NCBI RefSeq assembly: GCF_041679265.1
Contig: NZ_JBGFSM010000011.1
Coordinates: 62,001 to 126,000, forward strand
Source: Autumnicola sp041679265
GTDB lineage: Bacteria; Bacteroidota; Bacteroidia; Flavobacteriales; Flavobacteriaceae
Reading direction: 5' to 3'
Length of the DNA: 64,000 bases
Shown here: piece after piece, positions 19,144-27,406 of the stretch
Layout: each line of letters starts with the position of its first letter
Position numbering within the stretch: the stretch's first letter is position 1
Made by a program: the position numbers and the translations under genes
Notes under the pieces: model-generated
The model's input: only the letters and a program-made list of their open reading frames with translations
Told to the model about the DNA's origin: nothing
Databases searched by the model: none

Positions 19144-20175
19144 ATGAATAAGAAAATTTTAGTTACGGGAGGATTGGGTTTTATTGGATCTCATACCGTA
19201 GTAGCCCTTCAGGAAAAGGGGTTTAAAGTGGTTATTATAGACAATCTCTCCAACTCTTCAATAGATGTTTTAGCAGGAATAACAAAAATTACCGGGAAAG
19301 AGCCTGAATTTGAAAGAATGGATCTTCGGAATAAGCAGGAAGTCAAAAACTTTTTTCAAAAATATCCAGATATAGAAGGTGTAATTCATTTTGCAGCTTC
19401 TAAGGCCGTAGGTGAAAGTGTAGAAAATCCTTTACTTTATTATGAAAACAACCTCTCCACACTGGTATATATTTTACAGGAATTAGTTGAAAGGCCAAAG
19501 GCACATTTTATTTTTAGTTCTTCCTGTACGGTTTACGGGCAGGCAGATAATTTACCGATCACAGAAAATGCACCGGTTAAAAAAGCGGAATCTCCCTATG
19601 GAAATACCAAACAAATAGGGGAAGAAATTATTGCTGATACCTGCAAGGTTCATGCTGGTCTTAAAGCAATATCTTTAAGATATTTTAATCCTATAGGAGC
19701 TCACCCTTCAGCTGATATTGGGGAACTGCCAATTGGAACTCCTCAAAACCTGGTACCTTTTATCACCCAGACGGCAATTGGTAAAAGAAAAGAGCTTTCG
19801 GTCTTTGGAGATGATTATCCTACAGAGGATGGTACCTGCATCCGGGATTATATTCATGTAATGGATCTGGCGAGAGCACATGTGGTGGCCCTACAACGCT
19901 TAATTAACGGCAGCGAAAAATCTAATTACGAGGTTTTTAATCTTGGAACAGGAAAAGGAAATTCTGTACTTGAAGTTATTAAAACCTTTGAAGAATCTAC
20001 AGGTCAAAGATTGCCTTATAAAATTGCTGGCAGGAGGGAAGGAGATGTAATCGCTGCCTATGCAGATACAGAAAAGGCGAATAAGGAACTGGGATGGAAA
20101 GCCGACCTTACACTGGCTGAAGCACTGCAGAGTGCCTGGAAGTGGCAAACCGTTGTGGAGGATAAGGATCTATAA
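19144..20175 (+). CDS. galE: UDP-glucose 4-epimerase
   Basis: Interconverts UDP-glucose and UDP-galactose for polysaccharide synthesis or galactose use. 343 residues, extended SDR. NAD binding TGGLGFIGSH (7-16), IIDNLSNSS, HFAASKAVGESV, catalytic FSSSCTVYGQ and the YxxxK pair in SPYGNTKQIGE, then LRYFNPIGAH and GDDYPTEDGTCIRDYIHV typical of GalE. It stands alone, with a strong terminator 24 bp after the stop. No gal genes are next to it. Confidence 0.96.
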   Translation: MNKKILVTGGLGFIGSHTVVALQEKGFKVVIIDNLSNSSIDVLAGITKITGKEPEFERMDLRNKQEVKNFFQKYPDIEGVIHFAASKAVGESVENPLLYYENNLSTLVYILQELVERPKAHFIFSSSCTVYGQADNLPITENAPVKKAESPYGNTKQIGEEIIADTCKVHAGLKAISLRYFNPIGAHPSADIGELPIGTPQNLVPFITQTAIGKRKELSVFGDDYPTEDGTCIRDYIHVMDLARAHVVALQRLINGSEKSNYEVFNLGTGKGNSVLEVIKTFEESTGQRLPYKIAGRREGDVIAAYADTEKANKELGWKADLTLAEALQSAWKWQTVVEDKDL

Positions 20176-20198
20176 GCTAAAAAAATTACACGCATTAT

Positions 20199-20233
20199 AA
20201 AAAAGCTGCAAATAGAAATCTGCAGCTTTTTTT
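20199..20233. terminator. Intrinsic terminator after galE
   Basis: Arms AAAAAAGCTGCA and TGCAGCTTTTTT around a 10-nt loop. It also serves the convergent small-peptide gene. Confidence 0.9.
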
Positions 20234-20251
20234 ACTAGAACATCTACTTAT

Positions 20252-20410
20252 CTACTTGGTTCCATTTACCAGGAATGCGTGTATCACTCCAGGAATCCAT
20301 CCTATTATAGTAAGAATAATACTAATTAGTAACGCAGATCCCACTCCATGTTTCATATACACGGCTAAAGGGGGTAATAAAATATTTAGAATAATTGTAA
20401 GTACTGACAT
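20252..20410 (-). CDS. YqaE/Pmp3 family small membrane protein
   Basis: 52 residues, two TM helices: MSVLTIILNILLPPLAVYMK, then GWIPGVIHAFLV. The LPPLAVYMK and GWIPGVIHA motifs identify the Pmp3/YqaE (stress-induced proteolipid) family, which in yeast and plants affects membrane potential and salt tolerance. It starts at ATG 20410 and ends at 20252. It follows the DUF1206 gene by 48 bp on the same strand, so the two membrane genes may form an operon. Confidence 0.93.
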   Translation of the reverse strand: MSVLTIILNILLPPLAVYMKHGVGSALLISIILTIIGWIPGVIHAFLVNGTK

Positions 20411-20458
20411 CTTTATTTGATTTTTAGTGGTTATTATTAATTATTAAAGAACTATTTT

Positions 20459-21241
20459 TCAATCATAAAATTTCCGATACCTTACCATCATAAAAACATA
20501 AATAGAATAGCAAACCAAACCTGCTGCTACTAGGCCCATGAGCCAGGAACCGTATGAAAATTCCTGGAGGAAGGAAAAAGCATCTGCTGTTCCTTTAATA
20601 TCTGTGGTGTTAGATACGATTGCGGCGTGGATAAAAAAATAGGCCAAAATTGCAAGAATTGTCCCCCGGGCGGCAAGGCCCAGTTTTCCAGTATTTTCAA
20701 TAGTCCTTCTTCTTTTAGTTTCCTTTACCGATTTCTCCTTAAAATTATCCATAAAAGCACCGGTAAACACCTTTCTATACTGGTAAAAACTGGCGATTAT
20801 TAATCCTAATCCTATGATTGCAAAAATATAGACCCCGGCTTCTCCTGCAAGAAAAGAGGGTTTTTGTGGTGTACTTCCCGCCGCTTGATCTTTACCAAAA
20901 ACCTGTAATACGGTATATGTTGCAAGGAGTAAATACACAAATCCGCTGGCAAAAAAACCAGTACGTTCCAGTTTTGCCTGCGCATCTTTGCCTTCTCCTT
21001 CCGGATCCTTTATTGCCTGTACAAAACGCCAGCAGGAATAACATAAAAAACCTATGGCTATCAAGAATAGAATAGCATTTCCACAAGGCTGTTTTTCAAG
21101 AAACTCTATTACCTGAAGCTTTCCTGATTTTTGTCCACCAAGATTAAAAGCCGCCAGAAAAGTAAGGACACCGGTAATTGCATACACGAGACCTTTGGCG
21201 ACGTAACCTGTACGGGCCATTTTCTTAAACTTGTAATCCAT
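20459..21241 (-). CDS. DUF1206 membrane protein
   Basis: 260 residues from ATG 21241, where MDYKFKKMARTGYVAKGLV matches the usual family start; a TTG at 21280 is also open. Six TM helices arranged as three two-helix DUF1206 repeats, each beginning with an aromatic/Gly motif (ARTGYVAKGLVYAITG, ERTGFFASGFVYLLLA, GKLGLAARGTILAILA). Function unknown. Same strand as the Pmp3-like gene. Confidence 0.9.
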   Translation of the reverse strand: MDYKFKKMARTGYVAKGLVYAITGVLTFLAAFNLGGQKSGKLQVIEFLEKQPCGNAILFLIAIGFLCYSCWRFVQAIKDPEGEGKDAQAKLERTGFFASGFVYLLLATYTVLQVFGKDQAAGSTPQKPSFLAGEAGVYIFAIIGLGLIIASFYQYRKVFTGAFMDNFKEKSVKETKRRRTIENTGKLGLAARGTILAILAYFFIHAAIVSNTTDIKGTADAFSFLQEFSYGSWLMGLVAAGLVCYSIYVFMMVRYRKFYD

Positions 21242-21361
21242 TCCTTTAAATTCACATTTTATCCATTTGATAATTTTCAATTTACTTTAAATCAAAAACA
21301 TGCGAGTTCCAATTGGGAAAAGTTTAGTGATAATTTTGAAGATTTTAGCAGCTCCTGAGGC

Positions 21362-21979
21362 TTACACCATCTCAAAGATTACCAGAGCATAAAGATAGAA
21401 TCGTACATAGCGAAGCAAACCAAACATTAAGTAGCTGGGGAAGGGAAATTTAATTATTCCGGCTGCAATGCTGGTAATAGAGAATGGAATGGGAAGCAGT
21501 GCCCCAACAATAATTAAAAAACCACCCCACTTGCGGGTATTGGCAATATGTTGAGCCATTTTTACTTCCAGCTGCTCATGCACATAATTAATTTTAGTGA
21601 TCCCTCTGCCTATATAATAGGATACAATTCCGCCACAATAAGAAGCGGTGGCGAGCAGTGACAAATTAAGAATAGGGCTGCCGGATTTGCCGGACCAGGC
21701 TATAAAAAGTTCGGGAGGAATTAGCCCCAGCAGGGATTCTGAAATAAAAAACACACTAATAATTCCAAACGGGGAATAGGTTTCGGTTACTGTTACCAGC
21801 ATGTTTTCTATATCCAACACAAAAAAGTCCAGGGCCAGTAAGGCACCTATAAAAAGGATAATGGGTAAAATTGCTTTTTTAACGCTTTTCCACACAAAAC
21901 TATAGAACCCTGTATAGCCATAATACTGGTGCAATAGGCGTATACGCGACTTCTTTTTAGATTTCGCCTTCTTTTTCAT
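21362..21979 (-). CDS. VTT-domain (YqaA/DedA-like) membrane protein
   Basis: 205 residues. A basic N-terminus (MKKKAKSKKKSRIR) is followed by about five hydrophobic segments. GLIPPELFIAWSG, YYIGRGI and a Gly/Pro-rich GALLPIPFSITSIAAGII match VTT/SNARE-associated proteins of the YqaA type, linked to lipid scrambling or transport in other organisms. Substrate unknown. It lies upstream of the DUF1206 gene on the same strand with a 120-bp gap. Confidence 0.82.
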   Translation of the reverse strand: MKKKAKSKKKSRIRLLHQYYGYTGFYSFVWKSVKKAILPIILFIGALLALDFFVLDIENMLVTVTETYSPFGIISVFFISESLLGLIPPELFIAWSGKSGSPILNLSLLATASYCGGIVSYYIGRGITKINYVHEQLEVKMAQHIANTRKWGGFLIIVGALLPIPFSITSIAAGIIKFPFPSYLMFGLLRYVRFYLYALVIFEMV

Positions 21980-22060
21980 CTACTTTTTTTAGCAATTTTA
22001 CTTATCCACTGCTGAATAAGATTTTTTGGAAATAACTAATTTCCGTCTCGGAGAATGGTA

Positions 22061-22432
22061 TTAATCGAACTCCTGAAAAGCCTTCACATACTCCCTAAGC
22101 TCAATTTCATTAACCTTATTGGAAGGATCTGCCATTAGAGACAATAAATAATCAAGACTTTCCTCTCCACTGGTCTGGCTGGTTTCTTCTTCAATATTAT
22201 CCTCTTCATCCTCCAGTGGTTCATCATCAGGAATTGGAATTTCAAAGCCATTATTGGCCTGAATATGCTCATAGGCCAACCTGATAACTTTAGCTAACAA
22301 GGGATTGCCTTCCTCTACAACCAAAGCCCTTAAATCCTTAAGTTCTTCAACAATAGTATTTATAATGATCCCATTGCGGTTTAGATCACGGTGAATCTTG
22401 TTCAGTAAATTTTGAGCTTTTATATTTTCCAA
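22061..22432 (-). CDS. Conserved acidic hypothetical protein
   Basis: About 123 residues if the TTG at 22432 is the start (ENIKAQNLLNKIHRDL begins a pattern I associate with flavobacterial proteins); an ATG at 22483 is also in frame. The N-terminal 70 residues are helical and the middle is strongly acidic (PDDEPLEDEEDNIEEE), probably disordered, followed by a short helical tail. No function can be assigned. A -7 promoter element at 22495-22502 would leave a leader of about 55 nt before the TTG. Confidence 0.65.
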   Translation of the reverse strand: MENIKAQNLLNKIHRDLNRNGIIINTIVEELKDLRALVVEEGNPLLAKVIRLAYEHIQANNGFEIPIPDDEPLEDEEDNIEEETSQTSGEESLDYLLSLMADPSNKVNEIELREYVKAFQEFD

Positions 22433-22494
22433 TGAAATAAATATTATCAGGTTAAACGAATACCGGCTGCTCCAAGGGAGCATTTTCGGTTTTG

Positions 22495-22502
22495 CAAAGT
22501 TA
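22495..22502 (-). promoter_or_regulatory. Candidate -7 element for the acidic hypothetical gene
   Basis: On the minus strand TAACTTTG matches TAnnTTTG exactly, with TTTC 18 bp upstream as a near match to the -33 TTTG. Confidence 0.5.
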
Positions 22503-22644
22503 CCTTTTTTGTGGTTTTTTGAAAGATTTTAACGTAGATTTTATGGAAAGATACTTCCCTAAAATTAACAATATCTTAGTTGTTTATCTTTCGGAAGAAT
22601 CACTAAACTTCGTTAGCTTTAAAAACAATCAAAAAAAAATTTTT

Positions 22645-23358
22645 ATGAGTTCATTAGAAGGAAAAGTAGCGTTTATAACAGGCGGAAGCAAAGGAATTGG
22701 ATTTGGAGTTGCCCAATCTCTTCTTGAGAAAGGAATGAAGGTGGCCATTAGCAGTAGGTCTAAGAAAAATGCTGAGGAAGCTGCGGGAAAATTAAAATCC
22801 AAAGGCGATATTATTGGAGTGGAAGCCGATGTACGTAATTACGAAAGCCAGAAAAAAGCCATTAAAGAGGTGACTGACGAATGGGGCCAGCTGGATGTGA
22901 TGGTGGCTAATGCCGGAGTGGGAAATTTTGGTTCTATAGAAGAATTAACCCCGCAGCAATGGCAGGACACTATAGACACTAACCTTACCGGCGTTTTTTA
23001 CAGTGCAAAAGCCGCGGTAGATGCCTTAAGCAAATCTAAAGGTTATTTAATAACTATTTCCAGCCTGGCGGGAACAAATTTCTTTGCAGGAGGGGCAGCC
23101 TATAATGCCAGTAAGTTTGGAGTGACCGGTTTTACCCAGGCCGTTATGCTGGATTTAAGACAAAAAGGAATAAACGTAAGTACAATTATGCCGGGTTCTG
23201 TGGCCACCCATTTTAATGATCATGAACCAGGTGAAGCCGATGCATGGAAAATCCAGCCGGAAGATATTGGGGAAATAGTGGTGGATCTTTTAAAACTGAA
23301 CCCACGTACCTTACCTAGCAAGATTGAAGTAAGGCCTTCGCAACCTCCAAAAAAATAA
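22645..23358 (+). CDS. Short-chain dehydrogenase/reductase
   Basis: 237 residues from ATG 22645; the frame is open to 22492, but MSSLEGKVAFITGGSKGIG is a textbook SDR start. Cofactor motif TGGSKGIGFG, NAGVGNFG, catalytic Ser in ITISSLAGTN and the YxxxK pair in AAYNASKFGVTGF. The arginine in AISSRSKKN suggests NADP(H) preference. Substrate unknown. It ends at a perfect terminator; upstream 140 bp separates it from the divergent acidic-protein gene. Confidence 0.93.
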   Translation: MSSLEGKVAFITGGSKGIGFGVAQSLLEKGMKVAISSRSKKNAEEAAGKLKSKGDIIGVEADVRNYESQKKAIKEVTDEWGQLDVMVANAGVGNFGSIEELTPQQWQDTIDTNLTGVFYSAKAAVDALSKSKGYLITISSLAGTNFFAGGAAYNASKFGVTGFTQAVMLDLRQKGINVSTIMPGSVATHFNDHEPGEADAWKIQPEDIGEIVVDLLKLNPRTLPSKIEVRPSQPPKK

Positions 23359-23380
23359 TTCTTTACTAAAATACTGTTCA

Positions 23381-23407
23381 AAAAAAGCCGGAAATGCCGG
23401 CTTTTTT
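23381..23407. terminator. Intrinsic terminator between SDR and MDR genes
   Basis: Perfect 11-bp arms AAAAAAGCCGG and CCGGCTTTTTT; both convergent genes can use it. Confidence 0.9.
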
Positions 23408-23445
23408 GTTTTTTGGTATTCTTTTAAAGAAGATCCTTTATGGCA

Positions 23446-24444
23446 TCAATTCACCTTTACCACCATTTTTCCTTTATTTTTGCCCTCGAATAAATCTAAA
23501 AATGCCTGGGGAATTTTTTCAAATCCTTCCACAACGGTTTCTTCATATTTTAATTTTCCTTCTTTTAGCCATTGAGCCAGCTGTTTAATAGCATCAGGAA
23601 AATCTTCAGCATAATCCCTCACTGTAAAACCCTGCATAGAAATACTTTTCTTTATAAGAACTGTTTCCAGCCTTGGTCCCGTTGGCTGCTCTTCAGCATT
23701 ATAGATAGAAATTGCCCCGCAATTAATTACGCGGCCATATTTATTCATACTTGCCATGGCAGCATCCAGAATTTCTCCCCCAACATTGTCAAAATACACA
23801 TCCACTCCCAGTGCACAGGCTTCTGCAATGGCAGATTTTATGTTTCCGGTTTTTTTGTAGTTTATGCCGGAATCAAATCCGTATTTCTCCTTTAGCGTTT
23901 CTATTTTTTCATCGGTTCCGGCAATCCCGGTTACCTTGCAGGACTTTATTTTGCCAATTTGCCCAACAACACTTCCCACAGCACCGGCTGCACCAGAAAC
24001 CAATAAATGTTCCCCTTCCTTAAGTTTCCCTATTTTTTCAAGTCCCAGGTATGCAGTAATCCCGGTAAGGCCAAGTACCCCAAGGTATGCCGATAATGGT
24101 GCTAAATTACGATCAATTTTATTCAGTCCCTTACCATCCGAAATCTGAATTTTCTTCCATTTGAGCATCCCGCTTACAAAGTCTCCTTTCTTGAAATTTT
24201 CATTTTTTGACTCTGTTACTTCAGCTACTACCATAGATTCAAGAGGTTCACCTACTTTGAATGGTGGAATGTAAGATTTCTCGTCGCGCATGCGGCCTCT
24301 TAAGTAAGGATCTACGCTTACATACAAAGTCTTCAGCAATAGTTGTCCTTCTGCCGCTTCTGGTGTTTCAATATCTTCAAATTTGAAATCTTCCAGTATT
24401 GGTTTTCCTGAAGGCCTGTTTTTTAAGTTTATACTTTTATTCAT
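23446..24444 (-). CDS. NADP-dependent MDR oxidoreductase (leukotriene B4 dehydrogenase-like)
   Basis: 332 residues from ATG 24444 (MNKSINLKNRPSGKP). Zinc-free medium-chain reductase that reduces enone double bonds with NADPH. Motifs: SVDPYLRGRM near the start, LGVLGLTGITAYLGL, then the nucleotide-binding VSGAAGAVGSVVGQ and the YFDNVGGEILDAA segment, all typical of the LTB4DH/YncB group. It is convergent with the SDR gene. Its physiological substrate is unknown. Confidence 0.93.
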   Translation of the reverse strand: MNKSINLKNRPSGKPILEDFKFEDIETPEAAEGQLLLKTLYVSVDPYLRGRMRDEKSYIPPFKVGEPLESMVVAEVTESKNENFKKGDFVSGMLKWKKIQISDGKGLNKIDRNLAPLSAYLGVLGLTGITAYLGLEKIGKLKEGEHLLVSGAAGAVGSVVGQIGKIKSCKVTGIAGTDEKIETLKEKYGFDSGINYKKTGNIKSAIAEACALGVDVYFDNVGGEILDAAMASMNKYGRVINCGAISIYNAEEQPTGPRLETVLIKKSISMQGFTVRDYAEDFPDAIKQLAQWLKEGKLKYEETVVEGFEKIPQAFLDLFEGKNKGKMVVKVN

Positions 24445-24594
24445 TTTACCTTTTCTTCTCAAATTAGTGGTAAAAGGAGGTTCCTGCAAAAATGAAATCC
24501 TAATTTAATGTCAAGAATTGCTTCACCCAGCAGGTTCTGTAATTAAAGCTTAACTTTATCCACAATTGGTTCTAATTAAAAGCTGTTTTTCTTC

Positions 24595-26862
24595 TTGAGA
24601 TCATTATCCCGAAACCTGCATAAATTCCTGGATTTTTTAAGGAGTACCGACTTTTCTAAAGCCATGATACTTACTGTTGCCATTGTTGTACCTGTAAGCC
24701 TTTTTTCCTCTTTTTCAAGCCTGGTCATTGGAATAACTATAGCAAAAGGTTGTTTATTATGTTCTCCCAGTAACATTACCGGCAGCCTGAGACATAAGGT
24801 TATTGGTTTGGTTTGTGCCGCGGCGCTTGCGGCAGTTTCTACCGTATTATCTGCCTATGCGCAGGTAAGTATAGTCATTCTTATCCCTGTGCTGGCATTG
24901 CTAATGTTTGGCATAAGCTATCTTGCCGTGTATGGTTTGCGTGCTTCCCTGGTGAGTTTTTCCGGTTTACTCGCTGTGGTGTTAAGTTTCACTAAAATTC
25001 AGTCTGGCCTGGAAATATGGCAACAGGGCCTGTTAATTTTTGCCGGAGGATTATGGTACCTGCTATTAAGCCTCCTGTGGTATTCCATTAAGCCTAAGAA
25101 GGAAACCGATGTTCTCCTGGCGGAAGCTATGCAAATTACTTCAGATTACCTCAGGGTGCGCAAACAGCTGCTCACCGGACGGAAGAAGCGAAACAAACTT
25201 CAGGAAAAACTGTTTTCGCTCCAAACCGATCTTAACGAAAAACACGAAAGGCTGCGGGAAACGCTTATAAGCTCCGGAAATTTCCCAGGACATAATGACT
25301 TTGAGGAAAACAGGTTAATGGCATTTGTGGATTTGGTGGATATCCTTGAACTGGCCATGACCAATCCCGTGGATTATGAAAAAATGGACGTGCTTCTAAA
25401 AGATAAAGAGAAGCAACTGGAAGCGCTGGAAGATTTAATAACTGCCATGGCAGACCATCTGGGCTCGCTTGCTGCTTACCTTCAGTACGGGCGCAGGTTT
25501 CCAGCCAATCACCTGAATTCTTTTCTTTCCCAATTTGAGCAAAGCATTGAAACCTTTAGGGAGAGTATGGAGGTAAATGAACGGCGGGAAAGCATGTTGC
25601 TGCTGCGCAATTTGTATTCATACCAAAAGGAGCAGGTACAAAAGATCAATAGTATCTTTATTACACTAGGCAATAAAAATCAGGCAGATAATTCCCTGGT
25701 AAAGAAAGGCGATGTTCTTAAATTTTTGAGCAGGCAGGATTACAGTCCTTCCATTTTGCTGAAAAATTTCAATTTTAATTCAACTATTTTCCGGCATTCC
25801 CTTAGGCTTGCGGTAATTGTTGTTGTAGGTTTTTCTATTGGCATCTACTTTTCTATTCAAAATGCCTATTGGATATTGCTCACCATTGTAGTAATTATGC
25901 GACCTAACTACGGTCTTACTAAAGAACGCTCCAAACAACGGATTGTAGGTACTTTAATTGGCGGAGCGATAGCCATCGGTATTGTTTTTATTGTTCAGAA
26001 TAAAATTATATACACCATTCTTGGAATAGGATCACTCACCATGGCTTTTTCTTTGCTTCAAAGAAACTACAGGACGGCTGCCATCTTTATTACTCTAAGT
26101 ATCATATTTATTTACGCACTTATGCAACCAAATGTGATAAATGTTATTGAATACCGCATTTTAGATACCCTAATAGGGGCTGCTTTGGCTGCAATGGGAA
26201 ATTATTTTTTATGGCCTGCATGGGAAGTTCACAGCGTAAAGGAGCAACTCATCGCCAGCCTTGGCGCCAATAAGAGCTATTTAAATGAAATTGATTCGCA
26301 TTATCATATAAAAGGAGAACTTCCGGTGAGTTATAAGCTGGCCAGGAAGCATGCCTTTATTTGTATGGGGAATTTAAGTGCAGCCTTTCAGCGGGTTACG
26401 CAGGAGCCGGAATCCAGGCAAAAAGAAATAGCTCTTCTTTTTAAACTCGTGAGTTTAAACCAGACTTTTCTTTCTGCTCTTGCCTCTTTAGGCACCTTTA
26501 TACGAAGCAATAAAACGACTTCAGCTTCAGAAAGTTTTGAAAAAATGACCGGTTATATATGCCGTAATATCGAAAAAGCTGAAGAAATGCTGGTTACTTC
26601 CGCAATTCCAGAGAATCATAACAATTTTATTGAAGTTGATGAGGCAAAAAGGGGGCTCAGTAAATCCTACGAAAATTTGCTGGAAATTCGAATAAAAGAA
26701 GTGGAAGCCGGCAAAAAAGAAATTGATCCAGAATTGAGAATAAAACTACGGGAAGCACAACTGGTAAACCACCAGCTGGAATGGCTTAGGGATCTTTCAG
26801 AAAATATCCTGAATGCGGTAACTAAAGTGAATAATATATTTAATCTTACAGGTGCAAAATGA
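24595..26862 (+). CDS. FUSC family inner-membrane protein (YccS-like)
   Basis: 755 residues. Two membrane blocks of about six helices each, at about 20-160 and 395-520, separated by a charged helical region and followed by a cytoplasmic C-terminal domain. The second block (HSLRLAVIVVVGFSIGIYF, then YWILLTIVVIMRPNYGLTKE) is diagnostic of FUSC/ArAE-like exporters. The start is a TTG; no ATG precedes the first helix. It overlaps the DUF6155 gene by 4 bp. Family relatives are linked to efflux of aromatic acids, but the substrate here is unknown. Confidence 0.9.
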   Translation: MRSLSRNLHKFLDFLRSTDFSKAMILTVAIVVPVSLFSSFSSLVIGITIAKGCLLCSPSNITGSLRHKVIGLVCAAALAAVSTVLSAYAQVSIVILIPVLALLMFGISYLAVYGLRASLVSFSGLLAVVLSFTKIQSGLEIWQQGLLIFAGGLWYLLLSLLWYSIKPKKETDVLLAEAMQITSDYLRVRKQLLTGRKKRNKLQEKLFSLQTDLNEKHERLRETLISSGNFPGHNDFEENRLMAFVDLVDILELAMTNPVDYEKMDVLLKDKEKQLEALEDLITAMADHLGSLAAYLQYGRRFPANHLNSFLSQFEQSIETFRESMEVNERRESMLLLRNLYSYQKEQVQKINSIFITLGNKNQADNSLVKKGDVLKFLSRQDYSPSILLKNFNFNSTIFRHSLRLAVIVVVGFSIGIYFSIQNAYWILLTIVVIMRPNYGLTKERSKQRIVGTLIGGAIAIGIVFIVQNKIIYTILGIGSLTMAFSLLQRNYRTAAIFITLSIIFIYALMQPNVINVIEYRILDTLIGAALAAMGNYFLWPAWEVHSVKEQLIASLGANKSYLNEIDSHYHIKGELPVSYKLARKHAFICMGNLSAAFQRVTQEPESRQKEIALLFKLVSLNQTFLSALASLGTFIRSNKTTSASESFEKMTGYICRNIEKAEEMLVTSAIPENHNNFIEVDEAKRGLSKSYENLLEIRIKEVEAGKKEIDPELRIKLREAQLVNHQLEWLRDLSENILNAVTKVNNIFNLTGAK

Positions 26863-27368
26863 GCAAAAGAGCCTTAAAGCAATATCTTAATTCTCTGGAG
26901 AAAGAGGAACTGGAATCTCAAATTCTGGATCTATACGGCCGTTTTAAAGAAGTAAAGACATTTTATGACTTTGTATTTAATCCAAATGAAGAGAAGCTGG
27001 TACAGGAAGCAAAATTTAAAATTTCCCGGGAATATTTTCCGGAGAGAAGAAAAAGGGCAAAAGCCAGAAGATCTATAGCTCAAAAATATATAAAACACTT
27101 CAGGAAACTGGAGATGGATCCTGTGATGCTTGCCGATTTGATGTTGTATAATATTGAAATTGCGCAGGCTTTTTCAGCAGATAAGGAAGTGAAAGAGAGT
27201 TTTACCAGGAGTATATTTAAATCTTTTGAAGAAGCCGTTCATTTTGTTCTTCAGCATAATCTACAGGATGAATTTCTTACAAGAATGCATAAAATTGAAA
27301 AAAATATAAAAGAACAGTACTGGCCTAATAGTTACCAATTTGAAAAATTGATGCATCAGTTTCAATGA
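26859..27368 (+). CDS. DUF6155 family protein
   Basis: 169 residues, soluble, helical and strongly basic in the middle (REYFPERRKRAKARRSIAQK). It begins MSKRALKQYLNSLEKEELES. I assign DUF6155 from memory of the family pattern (LDLYGRFKEVKTFYDFVFNP). Function unknown. It shares 4 bp with the upstream FUSC gene and abuts the T9SS protein gene downstream, so all three are likely one transcript. Confidence 0.75.
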   Translation: MSKRALKQYLNSLEKEELESQILDLYGRFKEVKTFYDFVFNPNEEKLVQEAKFKISREYFPERRKRAKARRSIAQKYIKHFRKLEMDPVMLADLMLYNIEIAQAFSADKEVKESFTRSIFKSFEEAVHFVLQHNLQDEFLTRMHKIEKNIKEQYWPNSYQFEKLMHQFQ

Positions 27369-27406
27369 ATAGCAGAAAATTATTCGATTTAATATACATT
27401 TGGGAG

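Noticed and set aside
23572..24148. Overlapping plus-strand ORFs antisense to the MDR gene
   Set aside because: The minus-strand gene has complete family motifs across the same region; these are shadows.
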